Assembly: GCF_030409905.1 (NCBI RefSeq)
Contig: NZ_JAUFQT010000001.1
Span: 1,076,001 to 1,140,000 of the forward strand
DNA length: 64,000 nucleotides
From: Echinicola jeungdonensis
GTDB lineage: Bacteria > Bacteroidota > Bacteroidia > Cytophagales > Cyclobacteriaceae
Reading direction: 5' to 3'
The notes beneath the pieces were generated by a model. The model was not told the origin of the DNA and made no database searches. It saw only the letters and a list, made by a program, of their open reading frames with translations. This document shows positions 26,967-36,680 of this stretch, one piece after another; within the stretch, counting starts at the first letter, position 1; each line of letters opens with the position of its first letter. The position numbers and the translations under genes are program-made.

Positions 26967-28367
26967 TCAAGGATCAACCAATACCCTGTAAGATTCATAA
27001 ATACTCATTATGTCCTGAACATAGGCCACAGCCAGGTGTCCTTTGGCATAACCACTGCGAACAATAGGGTCACGGTAAACTTCCGGTTGGGATTTTCGGC
27101 TAAGATAGTAAGATACATCCCTCCAATTTTGGGTGTCTTTCCCAAATTTCAAGGCTAACCTCCAGGCATCCTCCACATGACCATGGCCAATATTATAGGA
27201 AGCTAATATGAATTTTAACCTTTCATTGATTTCAGGTACCCTTTCCAACCAAAATTTATCGAGATACTTAAGATACTGCACACCTCCCATTAGACTGGCA
27301 AAGGGATCATTGGGATTCTCCACACCAAATCTCTCAAGGGTAACCGGCATTAACTGCAGCAGTCCTCTTGCACCTGCATAAGAAGTGGCTGTGGTATCAA
27401 ACCTTGATTCCTTATATACCAATGAGGCAAGCAACCGCCAATCCCAGCCTAACCTTTCGGAGCCGTCCCTGATGATCCCATCATATACGGATATTTGGTC
27501 GCCAGAAATTGAGCTAAAAGGACTTATATTTCGGTAATAGCTATTCTTTTTATTCAAAAAATATTTTCCATACAGGATGGCCAAATAGGTGGATTTTTCA
27601 CTTTTATCTATCCATTGATTGACCTCTTCCAACAATTGGGGGGCATTTTTCCTCACTACCCATGCCACTTGGGAGGGTTCACTGATTTCAAGGCTTACAT
27701 CTATTTCATTATAATAGGTGGCATTGACCAAGGCTACATCTTCATCCACAACCGTTAAATCTGCTTCTTCCAATACCACCTTATCAATTAAAGATTCCGT
27801 GGTCCCATCTTCTTCAATGATATCAATGTAGATCTGAAGACTGTCTTCCAGGTTTTCCAACTGCTTCTTATAAACCGTTGCCTTTTTGACATGGACTTTT
27901 TTACCATCCAATTTTTTCAAACTGTCTATTTGATTTTTGCCCCTGCGTTGGACCAAAACAGTAGACATTTCATTGATGGGTGCTGTAAAACTGGCATATT
28001 TTTGCCTTTCGGGGGTTTTTTCAAGGTTGATCGCTACTATGTCTGCTTGCCCTTTGTTAAGCTTGTAAAAAGCTTCATCTAGATCCGTCAGGATAATCAA
28101 CCTAAGTCTTACATCCAGCTTGCGGGCCAGGTTCCTCAAAAGTTCATATTCATAGCCCATCCTTCTTCCACGGTAGATATAATAGCTGGTAGAAGAATTA
28201 TCTACGATGGCCCGGATAAATCCCCGCTTTTTGATCTCATCAAGATCAAGTTGTACTGGGTTTTCCCAAAATGCCTTTTCCTTTTTTGCCTTCCTTGCTT
28301 TACCACAAGAAGCCAATATCAAGAAGCAGGACAATACAACAAAAATAACCGAAAGATTATGCTTCAT
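26967..28367 (-). CDS. Membrane-bound lytic murein transglycosylase, MltF-like lipoprotein
   Basis: Cleaves peptidoglycan glycan strands with formation of 1,6-anhydro-muropeptides. The 466-residue protein starts with a lipoprotein signal (lipobox LASC, Cys21), then a SBP_bac_3 solute-binding domain (about 45-275, FIRAIVDNSSTSYYIYRGRR) and a C-terminal SLT domain with the catalytic Glu320 in SLVYKESRFDTTA and the GARGLLQLMP motif. This domain order is that of MltF, whose binding domain regulates activity allosterically. No other cell-wall gene is adjacent. Confidence 0.9.
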   Translation of the reverse strand: MKHNLSVIFVVLSCFLILASCGKARKAKKEKAFWENPVQLDLDEIKKRGFIRAIVDNSSTSYYIYRGRRMGYEYELLRNLARKLDVRLRLIILTDLDEAFYKLNKGQADIVAINLEKTPERQKYASFTAPINEMSTVLVQRRGKNQIDSLKKLDGKKVHVKKATVYKKQLENLEDSLQIYIDIIEEDGTTESLIDKVVLEEADLTVVDEDVALVNATYYNEIDVSLEISEPSQVAWVVRKNAPQLLEEVNQWIDKSEKSTYLAILYGKYFLNKKNSYYRNISPFSSISGDQISVYDGIIRDGSERLGWDWRLLASLVYKESRFDTTATSYAGARGLLQLMPVTLERFGVENPNDPFASLMGGVQYLKYLDKFWLERVPEINERLKFILASYNIGHGHVEDAWRLALKFGKDTQNWRDVSYYLSRKSQPEVYRDPIVRSGYAKGHLAVAYVQDIMSIYESYRVLVDP

Positions 28368-28525
28368 TGGGTCTTGTCAAAGATCCTTTGACACATTGGT
28401 GATAGTCAATTATAGCATAAATATCCCAGATTGACAAAAGAAAAATCAATGGCAGAAATGTGGAAAGGGCAAGCTGAAACCCAGGTTATTTTTCAGCAAT
28501 CAATTCATTTAACATTTTATACAGT

Positions 28526-29848
28526 TCAGTCCCCCATTGGTCCCCTTCCTTGGTAAATATCTCCTGAAAGGCGTTTTAACTCAATCTCAGCCTCTTTTAT
28601 GGAATAAACCGCATCAATGAGCCTTGTTTCTGCCTCCAGGCTGTTAACCTGAGCATCCCGAAACTCCAAATAGGAAGTCAGCCCGGATTTAAATCGATCA
28701 AAAGCAATCTTGGTATTTTCCTCCACCACTTCGTAATTTTCCATTTCGATTTCCAAACGTCTTTTGCCGTTGACATATATATTAAAAGCCCTGTAAATGT
28801 CAGCCCTTAACTGATTTTCATATTGGTCCAGAACATAAGCTTGATTGGTCTGTTGGAGTTTTGCCCTTTGTATCCTTCGATTTAGGATAAAGCCATTAAA
28901 AAGATTGATGCCTATGGTGGCTCCAAAGCTAAGCCCTTCCCTTTTGTTTTGGATCAAAAAACCTGCATCAGATTCTGACACCGATTGCCTGTAAGTTCCA
29001 TCCAAGGTCAATGTTGGCAGTCGTTGAGCCTGTAATTCCTTTACCTGCAAATAGGCTACATTTTCTTCCCGCTTCCGGATAAGAAGATCTTTATTGTCAT
29101 CAAATGCCTGATCCAATAAATCACCCAAAACCAAATCCTCTTGCAACTGTAAGGTATCATTGACCACATATTCCTTTGGAGGGTCGACTACCAAAAGCTC
29201 ATTGAGATTGATCCTGGCATTTTTGATCACTTGTTCCTGGGACAATAAAAGGGAAAGGTCAGAATTATAGTCCACCTGAGCTGCCAGGTAAGCCCTTTTG
29301 GAGGCACTTCCCAACTCATATTGGGATTTTGCAATATCCAATCTGGTTTTTGAAAGCTCTAATGTCTTTTGAAGGACTACATAGCGCTGTTTTTCCAGAA
29401 CCAATCGGTAATAAGCTGAGGAAATGGCCGCCACTGTATTTTCAATCACCACCTTAGCCTGCAATACCCCGATTTCTTCAAGCTTACCCAATCTTTTTAT
29501 TGCCACCAGGGCATCTGCCCGGAAACCATATATGGCATTCAGGGAAAAATTTTCATTGTCGGATTTAGCCCCATCAATATTACGAGTATCCGAATCGTTG
29601 ACAAACTGTTGTTCTACATCTTCCCGGCTAGTGGACTGACCGTAACTTGCATCCAGACTAGGCAACAAAGCACCGGTCCCAATTTTCCGGTCCAATACCG
29701 CAATTTCCTTCTCCTGCAAGGCAATCTTAACATCATAATTGTTTTCAAGACCTATTATTACAGCCTTCTCAAAAGTAAGTTCTTCCTGGGCAAAAAGCTT
29801 TCCCGTTATGCCAACAAGGGCAATGATTAAAACATAAAATCTGATCAT
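28526..29848 (-). CDS. TolC-family outer-membrane efflux protein
   Basis: A 440-residue outer-membrane channel: signal peptide (about 1-20, KLFAQ), then two repeats of the long helical OEP domain. The first repeat shows ALQEKEIAVLDRKIGTGALLPSLDASYGQ and the second the equivalent REENVAYLQVKELQAQRLPTLTLDG. This protein forms the exit duct of the RND tripartite pump encoded just upstream; its start overlaps the permease stop by 4 bp (ATGA-type), so translation is coupled. It is the last gene of the operon. Confidence 0.92.
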   Translation of the reverse strand: MIRFYVLIIALVGITGKLFAQEELTFEKAVIIGLENNYDVKIALQEKEIAVLDRKIGTGALLPSLDASYGQSTSREDVEQQFVNDSDTRNIDGAKSDNENFSLNAIYGFRADALVAIKRLGKLEEIGVLQAKVVIENTVAAISSAYYRLVLEKQRYVVLQKTLELSKTRLDIAKSQYELGSASKRAYLAAQVDYNSDLSLLLSQEQVIKNARINLNELLVVDPPKEYVVNDTLQLQEDLVLGDLLDQAFDDNKDLLIRKREENVAYLQVKELQAQRLPTLTLDGTYRQSVSESDAGFLIQNKREGLSFGATIGINLFNGFILNRRIQRAKLQQTNQAYVLDQYENQLRADIYRAFNIYVNGKRRLEIEMENYEVVEENTKIAFDRFKSGLTSYLEFRDAQVNSLEAETRLIDAVYSIKEAEIELKRLSGDIYQGRGPMGD

Positions 29849-32800
29849 ACTCTAGCTAATCTTCCCTTTTTGGATGTCAAATAGGTATATACTGCTGGGA
29901 TCACAAACAGGGTCAAAATGGTAGAAAACATCAATCCTCCAATTACTGCTACTCCCATTGGCATTCGGCTTTCTGAACCCGCTCCCAAAGCAAGTGCAAT
30001 GGGCAGGATTCCCAAAATGGTTGACAAGCTGGTCATCAGGATTGGTCTGAAACGGGCAGCTGCAGCTCCTACAATGGCCTCATCTACACTCAAACCATGG
30101 GCTTTCCTTTGATTGGCAAATTCCACAATCAAGATTCCATTTTTGGTAACCAGCCCAATCAACATAATGATCCCAATTTGGCTGAAAATATTCAATGTAA
30201 AGCCCAGTGCCCAAAGGGACAGCAATGCCCCACACAAGGCCAAGGGCACTGTAAACATGATGGTCAATGGATCCAGGAAACTTTCAAATTGTGCAGAAAG
30301 CACCAGGTAAATCAGGATCAAAGCAAAGATGAAAGCAAATATCAAACTGTTGGAGCTTTCCCTGTATTCTTTGGAAACTCCATCCAAATCCGTTGTATAG
30401 CTTTCATCCAGGACTTCAGCTGCTATCCTGTCCATTTCTTCCAACCCAACCCCAATGGTATTTTTTGACGCAAGGCCTGCAGAAACTGTGGCACTTACAA
30501 AGCGGTTAAACCGGTACAATTGAGGAGGAGTGCTTTGTTCCCTGATACTGACCAAATTATCCAATTGGACCAGCCGCCCATTTTCAGCTCTAACATACAG
30601 CATCCTCAGGTTGATGGGTTCATCACGGTCCTCCCGCTGCATTTCCCCTACCACCTGATATTGTTTTCCATTCATGATAAAGTAGTCAAACCGCTGACCT
30701 GAATAGGAAAGCTGAAGTGTCCTGGCAATTTCCTGAACCGAAACGCCAATATTTCTGGCCTTATCACGATTAATTTCCACCTCAATCTCGGGCTTGGTAA
30801 ATTTCAGGTTGACATCAGAAAATGAAAACACCGGACTTTGATTGACCTTGTCCATAAATTCTGGAATTACCGTTTTGAGCTTTTCCAGGGTTTGGGCCTG
30901 GATCACATACTGAATAGGCAATCCCCCTCTTCTGTCACCAATGGATTGGGGCTGGGAAGCAAATGCCCTCACATCAGTTTTATCCTTTAGAATAGAAGAA
31001 ACTTCCTCAAAAACCTCCTGTTGGCTTCTTTCCCTTTCATCGGCATCCACCAGGGAAATCCGCATAAAGCCCGAATTCGTGCTGGCTGTCCCAAACCCCG
31101 GAGAAGTCACGGAAATAATACTTTCCCTTTCTTCCTCACCAATAGCAGTTTTAAATTCCATGATCAACTCATCGATCACCCTGTCCATATAATCAAAAGT
31201 AGCCCCTTCAGGCCCACTCATGCTGATTCGGATTTCCCCGCGGTCCTCAGTTGGAGCTAGCTCAGTAGGGATATTGGTAAACAAAAGGTAAATCCCAAGG
31301 CCCATGCAGGCAATGATGATAAAAGAAGTCCATCGGATCTTCATAAAGGCAGAAAGTGCATTTTCATATTTCCGGTTCAACCAGACAAAAAATGGCTCGG
31401 TCACTTTATAAAACCAACTATGCACCTCCCTTTGCTTCAGTAACCTGGAGCTGAGCATGGGCGCCATGGTCAAAGCCACAAAGGAGGAAATGATTACCGC
31501 ACCTGCCACCACAATCCCAAATTCCCGAAACAACCGCCCGGTGGTTCCTGTCAAGAAAATCACGGGCAGGAATACAGCAGCAAGCGCAACAGTTGTTGCC
31601 AGCACGGCAAAGAAAATTTCTTCCGCTCCTTTTTCAGCCGATTTTTGGGGGGATTGGCCTTTTTCAACTTTGGCATAAATATTTTCCAACACCACAATGG
31701 CATCATCCACCACCAAGCCAATGGAAAGCACAATCCCTAGCAGGGTGAGTACATTGATGGAAAAATCCATCAGGTACATGATAAAGAAAACCCCAACCAA
31801 TGAAATGGGAATGGTCAACACAGGAATAAAAGTGGTTCTCCAATCCCTTAAAAACAAAAAGATAATGGCCACCACCAACAAGAAGGCCAATAATATGGTT
31901 TCCTGAACCTCACTGATGGAGTCCCGGATATATTCGGTAGTGTCAAAACCAATCCCCAGCTTTACATCTTCGGGAAGGTCTTTTTTGATGTACTCCAACC
32001 TCCGGTAAAATTCATCTACAATTTCAATATTGTTGGAGCCTGGCAATGGCACCAGCACCACTCCAACCATTGGGATCCCATCCCTTTTCAGCACCGTCCT
32101 TTCATTTAATGGCGCCAATTCTGCTTTCCCCACATCCTGGAAACGGACCACATTATTGTCATTTTCCAGGATGATCAGGCCATTAAATTCATCGGGATTG
32201 GAAAGGCGGCTTTTTGTCCTTACGGATAATTCAATAGTATTTCCCTCGATTTTCCCTGAAGGCAATTCTACATTTTCACTTTGCACCTTATTCAGCACAT
32301 CCAGTGGGGTCACACCATAAGCCGCCATTTTGATAGGATCCATCCGTAAGCGCATGGCATACTGCTTTTCACCCCAAATCTGTACCCGGCTGACTCCAGG
32401 AATGGTTTGAAGGCGCTCTTTGAAAATATTATCAGCAATGTCGGATAGCTCCAAAAGGCTTTTTTCATCACTTTGGACATTGAGAAAAACAATGGGCTGG
32501 GAATCTGCATCTGCCTTGGACACCACAGGCGGCTCCGCATCGGGCGGCAAATTCCGTTGTGCCCCGGCTACCTTATCCCTAACATCATTTGCAGCTGCTT
32601 CCAGATCCGCCCCAACATCAAATTCCACAGTAATGTTACTGGTTCCATCATTACTGGTGGAGGTAAGGGTTTTAATTCCCGAAATTCCATTGATGGCCTC
32701 TTCTAAAGGCTCCGTGATTTGGGCTTCTATCACATCTGCATTGGCCCCAACATAGGTCGTTCGCACATTGATAATAGGCGGATCCACACTTGGATATTCC

Positions 32801-32907
32801 CGGACCCCAAGAAAAGTCATCCCAATAATACCAAATAGAACAATGGTAAGGGAAAAAACAATGGCCAATACAGGCCTTCTAATACTAATAGTAGATAAGC
32901 TGGCCAT
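29845..32907 (-). CDS. RND efflux transporter permease (HAE1/AcrB type)
   Basis: A proton-driven inner-membrane pump of 1020 residues. It has the duplicated RND layout: TM1 at about 12-32, a large periplasmic loop, six helices in the middle including SIGLVVDDAIVVLENIYAKV with the paired Asp of the proton relay, a second loop, and five C-terminal helices (GLVTKNGILIVEFANQ and RFRPILMTSLSTILGILPIA). It belongs to the HAE1 branch (drugs, detergents, lipophilic compounds) and not the metal HME branch; the substrate is not known. It sits 2 bp after the adaptor gene and overlaps the TolC gene. Confidence 0.95.
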   Translation of the reverse strand: MASLSTISIRRPVLAIVFSLTIVLFGIIGMTFLGVREYPSVDPPIINVRTTYVGANADVIEAQITEPLEEAINGISGIKTLTSTSNDGTSNITVEFDVGADLEAAANDVRDKVAGAQRNLPPDAEPPVVSKADADSQPIVFLNVQSDEKSLLELSDIADNIFKERLQTIPGVSRVQIWGEKQYAMRLRMDPIKMAAYGVTPLDVLNKVQSENVELPSGKIEGNTIELSVRTKSRLSNPDEFNGLIILENDNNVVRFQDVGKAELAPLNERTVLKRDGIPMVGVVLVPLPGSNNIEIVDEFYRRLEYIKKDLPEDVKLGIGFDTTEYIRDSISEVQETILLAFLLVVAIIFLFLRDWRTTFIPVLTIPISLVGVFFIMYLMDFSINVLTLLGIVLSIGLVVDDAIVVLENIYAKVEKGQSPQKSAEKGAEEIFFAVLATTVALAAVFLPVIFLTGTTGRLFREFGIVVAGAVIISSFVALTMAPMLSSRLLKQREVHSWFYKVTEPFFVWLNRKYENALSAFMKIRWTSFIIIACMGLGIYLLFTNIPTELAPTEDRGEIRISMSGPEGATFDYMDRVIDELIMEFKTAIGEEERESIISVTSPGFGTASTNSGFMRISLVDADERERSQQEVFEEVSSILKDKTDVRAFASQPQSIGDRRGGLPIQYVIQAQTLEKLKTVIPEFMDKVNQSPVFSFSDVNLKFTKPEIEVEINRDKARNIGVSVQEIARTLQLSYSGQRFDYFIMNGKQYQVVGEMQREDRDEPINLRMLYVRAENGRLVQLDNLVSIREQSTPPQLYRFNRFVSATVSAGLASKNTIGVGLEEMDRIAAEVLDESYTTDLDGVSKEYRESSNSLIFAFIFALILIYLVLSAQFESFLDPLTIMFTVPLALCGALLSLWALGFTLNIFSQIGIIMLIGLVTKNGILIVEFANQRKAHGLSVDEAIVGAAAARFRPILMTSLSTILGILPIALALGAGSESRMPMGVAVIGGLMFSTILTLFVIPAVYTYLTSKKGRLARV

Positions 32908-32909
32908 AA

Positions 32910-34001
32910 TCAGTTGACTTTATTAATGGCTACTTGCATTCCTTCTTTGACTTGCAAAACTCCGGTGGTCAAAACCAACTCTCCTTCTTGAAGACCATCG
33001 ATCACCTGGACTTTCTTTTCCGTTCGCCTACCAATAGTCACCTTTCTTTCCTCCACTTTTCCTTCTTTGGCCAGAAACAGTTTATAGCCGTTGAGTTCAG
33101 GCACTAAAGCCTCCGAGGGAACCATCAGGGCTTTTTCATCCACGTCCAGGTTAAACTGAATATTGACAAACATGCCTGGCAGAAATTGCCTGTTTTGGTT
33201 AGGGCTGATGGCTCTTAATTTCAACGTTCTGGTTTGGGAATCCACAATAGGCTCAAAAGCATAAACTTTTCCAGAAACTTCCCCATCCGTCGCATTATTG
33301 GAAAAAGTTATTTGGGATCCCATTTTAACCTTTCCGGCATATCTTTCGGGAATGGAAAACTCTACCTTGATCGGGTCGATATTGACGATATTGACAATAA
33401 TATCAGAAGTCCCAATTACTGCCCCAACCGAAACCTGTCGAAGTCCAAGCACCCCATCAAAAGGAGCCCGAATCACCATTTTTCTCAGTTGAGCCTTGAT
33501 GAGTTCGATGTCAGCCAATGTCGTATTATATTGATTGAGGGAGATATCGTATTCCTCCTGACTGATCGCTTCCCGCTCCAACAACTGTTTTTGCCTATTT
33601 TCCTGCCCTTCATAAAGCTTTTTGGTATACTCCAATCTATCCAATTGGGCTTTCAATTCATCATCATTCAGATAAACCAAGGGGCTTCCTGCTTTTACAA
33701 ATTGACCTTCCTCAAAATTGATAGATTCCACTAGGCCCGTAATCTCTGGACGTAGTTCCACCGACTCATTGGGCAAAACATTCCCTGTAATATTCAAGTT
33801 ATTTTCTAGCCTTTCTGGTTTCACTTCAATCACATCTACAGGGAGTTTGACATTTTCTTGTTGACCAGCAGGATTATCCTTGCTTCCGGAGGAGGCCCCT
33901 TTTCCATCTGAAAATATTCCACCCAATTGCGACTGAAAAAGTATCACCGCGATAACCAAAAGGATGACTACAAAAAGGGTTATTTTAATCTGTTTTCTCA
34001 T
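32910..34001 (-). CDS. RND efflux periplasmic adaptor (membrane-fusion protein)
   Basis: A 363-residue HlyD/AcrA-like adaptor anchored by an N-terminal helix (about 7-24, LFVVILLVIAVILF). The barrel-sandwich halves are seen as ELRPEITGLVESINFEEGQFV and IRAPFDGVLGLRQVSVGAVI, flanking a coiled-coil hairpin (about 110-165), followed by beta-barrel and membrane-proximal domains ending GVLQVKEGMQVAI. It is the first gene of the adaptor-permease-TolC operon. No regulator gene (TetR, MarR or two-component) is next to it. Confidence 0.93.
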   Translation of the reverse strand: MRKQIKITLFVVILLVIAVILFQSQLGGIFSDGKGASSGSKDNPAGQQENVKLPVDVIEVKPERLENNLNITGNVLPNESVELRPEITGLVESINFEEGQFVKAGSPLVYLNDDELKAQLDRLEYTKKLYEGQENRQKQLLEREAISQEEYDISLNQYNTTLADIELIKAQLRKMVIRAPFDGVLGLRQVSVGAVIGTSDIIVNIVNIDPIKVEFSIPERYAGKVKMGSQITFSNNATDGEVSGKVYAFEPIVDSQTRTLKLRAISPNQNRQFLPGMFVNIQFNLDVDEKALMVPSEALVPELNGYKLFLAKEGKVEERKVTIGRRTEKKVQVIDGLQEGELVLTTGVLQVKEGMQVAINKVN

Positions 34002-34180
34002 GATTTTGTCTATGAATCAATCGGTTATGGCAAGAATATTAAAAAAACACCTACACCATTTATTATCAACGACTTACACCTTAACCATTGGTTTCAAACT
34101 GCAAAGTAAAGAAAAATTATTCCAATTTTTCGAAAATTAAATGCAGGAGGCAAATGACAGTTTTCAGTGGCAAATAACTG

Positions 34181-35233
34181 TCACCATGGCTTTTTCCATC
34201 CCAAATAATCCAAAGTTCTCTTCAATTTAGGTCCAGCCTCAAATCGGTAAATAAAGTTGAGCCTGTAATTTCCTGTAGCAATAGAAGGGGAAAGTTGTTG
34301 TTGACTGAGCAACCTTACCCTGTCATAAACATAATTGGCATTGATGCTCCATTTCTCGGAGTTATAGCCTATGCTTCCCCTTAAAAAATAATTGGCATTG
34401 ATGCCCCATTTGATCTCCTTACTATCCCCTCTAATTTGGGTAAATCCAAATCCAAGATTTCCTGAAGCGGAGGCCATTAAAAATATTCTTTTCCAGATCA
34501 CCAGGGTATAAGCTAAACCCGCATTGGGCCCTAGTTCAAAAAAGCTAACCTGTCTGATCCTTCTTTCCATATCCGACAAAGCCCCAGGGGGAATTAAAGT
34601 GGTATCTCCACTAATCTTTCCTCCGTATGCTTCCAATCCTAGCAACAAGGTTCCTGCAGACTTCTTTTGCCATTCATTTTGTAAAAATGCTGCCCGGTAG
34701 GAAAATTTATCCCCATTGAATACCTGCTTGACAGAGGCTCCAATTTTGGTCACTTTAATATCTGGCCGGTAATAATAATTATCTCCTGGCGGTGCTTGTC
34801 TTCCCTCGGGAATTAAATGATAGCCACTATAAAACTGCAAAAACAAATCAATGATATAATCTTTCTGGTAACTATGGGTTTGCAAGTCAAAATAATCACT
34901 ATCCCCTTTCCCTTTTTCTGGATTTAAAAACCCAAATCCTGTCGCTAGGTTCAGGGAAATATTATTATATGTTGCCCCTACCCCCATGGTCCGGGAAGTG
35001 TTTGGCATATAATTCCAATTTGGGCCGTTTTTCTTATCCTTCAGGTTAAACCCTGTATATTTCTTGGAAAAATAAAACCTGCTGGTGACTTGATTAGGGA
35101 AGGATTGATAATAATCCTCATTTTGAGCATATCCACTTGGACAATCCAAAAAGTTCAGGACTAAAAGCCCAAACAAGAAATAAACGACTGAATTTCTATT
35201 CCCCATAAAAATGTCCTTAAACAAGCCGGCCAC
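34181..35233 (-). CDS. DUF4421 family outer-membrane-like protein
   Basis: A 350-residue protein with an N-terminal hydrophobic segment ending SGYAQN (signal peptide; the start may be Met10, at 35206, which gives a more usual signal). The mature part is alternating beta-barrel-type sequence with many aromatic residues: TSRFYFSKKYTGFNLKDKK, MGVGATYNNISLNLATGFGF, and a C-terminal strand pattern YRLNFIYRFEAGP. This matches DUF4421, a Bacteroidota family of probable outer-membrane barrels with no known function. It stands alone. Confidence 0.7.
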   Translation of the reverse strand: MAGLFKDIFMGNRNSVVYFLFGLLVLNFLDCPSGYAQNEDYYQSFPNQVTSRFYFSKKYTGFNLKDKKNGPNWNYMPNTSRTMGVGATYNNISLNLATGFGFLNPEKGKGDSDYFDLQTHSYQKDYIIDLFLQFYSGYHLIPEGRQAPPGDNYYYRPDIKVTKIGASVKQVFNGDKFSYRAAFLQNEWQKKSAGTLLLGLEAYGGKISGDTTLIPPGALSDMERRIRQVSFFELGPNAGLAYTLVIWKRIFLMASASGNLGFGFTQIRGDSKEIKWGINANYFLRGSIGYNSEKWSINANYVYDRVRLLSQQQLSPSIATGNYRLNFIYRFEAGPKLKRTLDYLGWKKPW

Positions 35234-35277
35234 CTAAAATATAAAATGACCTTGACAGGACATGAAAATTAAGGGAT

Positions 35278-35451
35278 TTATTGAATAAAAAAATACATAA
35301 TGGCAAATGTCAATCCGCCAGCAATGGCCCCGGAAAGGATGTACAATTTCAAAAAGTTGCCTTCCCTACTGTACTTGATAGAAAAAAGGGAAATCACTCC
35401 CAAAATATAGGCAGTGAAAAGGGTTAGTGCAGTAGAAAAGGTCACCAACAT
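35278..35451 (-). CDS. 57-residue two-helix membrane protein
   Basis: A small frame read from the ATG at 35451 to TAA at 35278. The product has two hydrophobic helices (about 3-23, VTFSTALTLFTAYILGVIS, and about 35-56, LYILSGAIAGGLTFAIMYFF) separated by a short charged turn (KYSREGNF). The composition is a clean membrane hairpin, and the spacing between neighbours fits a gene. Family not recognised; it resembles many unnamed short membrane proteins in Bacteroidota. It lies upstream of the DUF4421 gene on the same strand, 45 bp away. Confidence 0.55.
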   Translation of the reverse strand: MLVTFSTALTLFTAYILGVISLFSIKYSREGNFLKLYILSGAIAGGLTFAIMYFFIQ

Positions 35452-35555
35452 GGCCTTTTGGATTAATTTATGGATAATTGAGCTTATCTAATTTCCTAAA
35501 AATTTTTAACTCACTGGTTACCTAACAGTTAAGGTGAAATTTAAATTACTTAACA

Positions 35556-36605
35556 TTAAGGGGCCACCTTTACTTGCTTCCCTTCCCTGCGGGCAAACTC
35601 CCCAATTAGCGCCAATGGGAAATGAGTATCCCATAGAGAGAAACTCTTTTCAAATTCATTTTTATTATCAGGATGTACTGCCACCAAAAGCCCTCCCCCA
35701 ATTTGAGGGTCACACAATTTTACCATATCCATACCTTTGACCCCTTCAACCTTGGAGCTGTAAGCACTCCAATTTTTCTCCACCATTTTAGGAAAAATAT
35801 ATCGGGCCAAATAATTTTCAGCACTGCTTACTATTGGAACTTCATCTAAATTTAATTTAGCGGTTAGTTCATTGGATTGGGTCATGACCAACAAATGTCC
35901 CAATAAGCCAAAACCAGATACATCTGTCATTGCAGTTGCCATACCACTTTTGGCAATGGCTTCACCAACCCGGTTTAAATGGGTTGACAGTTGAATCATT
36001 TCCTCATATTCGCTTTCCAATAACAATCCTTTATTCAAAGCTGCAGTCATCACCCCTATTCCCAATGGCTTGGTCAGGTACAGGAGATCCCCAGCTTGGG
36101 CGCCAAAATTCCGCATTAAATGATTTTTTTCCACAAATCCATTGACACTTAACCCAAATACTGGCTCCTTAAGGTCCAAACTATGCCCCCCAGCAATGAT
36201 CACTCCCGCTTGGGAACATACTTCTTTGGCCCCACGCATGACTTCGGAGGCCATCTCAGCAGAAAGTTCCTCCATGGGCCAACCCAAAATTGCCTGAGCA
36301 AAGGCAGGACCTCCTCCCATTGCATAAATATTATTCAAAGTGCTGGCAGCTACCAGCTTTCCATAATCTTTTGCCTCATCCACCATAGGGGAAAAAAAAT
36401 CAGTGGTGCTTAACAAATATTTACCCCCACCTATTTCATATACTGTCGCATCATCCCTGTCTTCAACCCCCAAAACCAATTGTTCATTATGAACTTGGAC
36501 ATGGGCACTTTGAACCAATATCTCTTCCAGTAGGTCAGGTGGAATTTTACTTCCCCCACCCAATTCACTCATATATTGGTGTAGGCTTTTTTCTTCCTCC
36601 ATCAT
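35556..36605 (-). CDS. selD: Selenide, water dikinase homolog lacking the catalytic cysteine
   Basis: SelD makes selenophosphate from selenide and ATP. From the ATG at 36605 the product is 349 residues and aligns without gaps to E. coli SelD at the N-terminus: family QYSHGAGCGCKISP versus QYMSELGGGSKIPP here. Thus Cys17 is Gly, Cys19 is Ser, and Lys20 is kept. Other motifs are intact: DRDDATVYEI, STTDFFSPMVD, MGGGPAFAQAILGWP, GGHSLDLKEPVFGLSVNG, TDVSGFGLLGH, CDPQIGGGLL. A frame from 36680 exists but runs through a hairpin, so it is not used. No selA, selB or selU is in the window. The protein may be a SelD-like ATPase with altered chemistry, as in animal SPS1 proteins. Confidence 0.85.
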   Translation of the reverse strand: MMEEEKSLHQYMSELGGGSKIPPDLLEEILVQSAHVQVHNEQLVLGVEDRDDATVYEIGGGKYLLSTTDFFSPMVDEAKDYGKLVAASTLNNIYAMGGGPAFAQAILGWPMEELSAEMASEVMRGAKEVCSQAGVIIAGGHSLDLKEPVFGLSVNGFVEKNHLMRNFGAQAGDLLYLTKPLGIGVMTAALNKGLLLESEYEEMIQLSTHLNRVGEAIAKSGMATAMTDVSGFGLLGHLLVMTQSNELTAKLNLDEVPIVSSAENYLARYIFPKMVEKNWSAYSSKVEGVKGMDMVKLCDPQIGGGLLVAVHPDNKNEFEKSFSLWDTHFPLALIGEFARREGKQVKVAP

Positions 36606-36654
36606 TTTTTTGAGGTTTAAATTAAATCTACTGAAAAAACATTTTGGCAACAAA

Positions 36655-36678
36655 AAACCATCCCCTTTCGAGGATGGC
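36655..36678 (-). terminator. Terminator-like hairpin upstream of selD
   Basis: On the minus strand, CCATCC-TCGAAAGG-GGATGG is followed by TTTTTTG, the form of an intrinsic terminator, about 55 nt before the selD start and in the same direction. It could end an unseen upstream transcript or act as a leader attenuator for selD. Confidence 0.5.
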
Positions 36679-36680
36679 AT

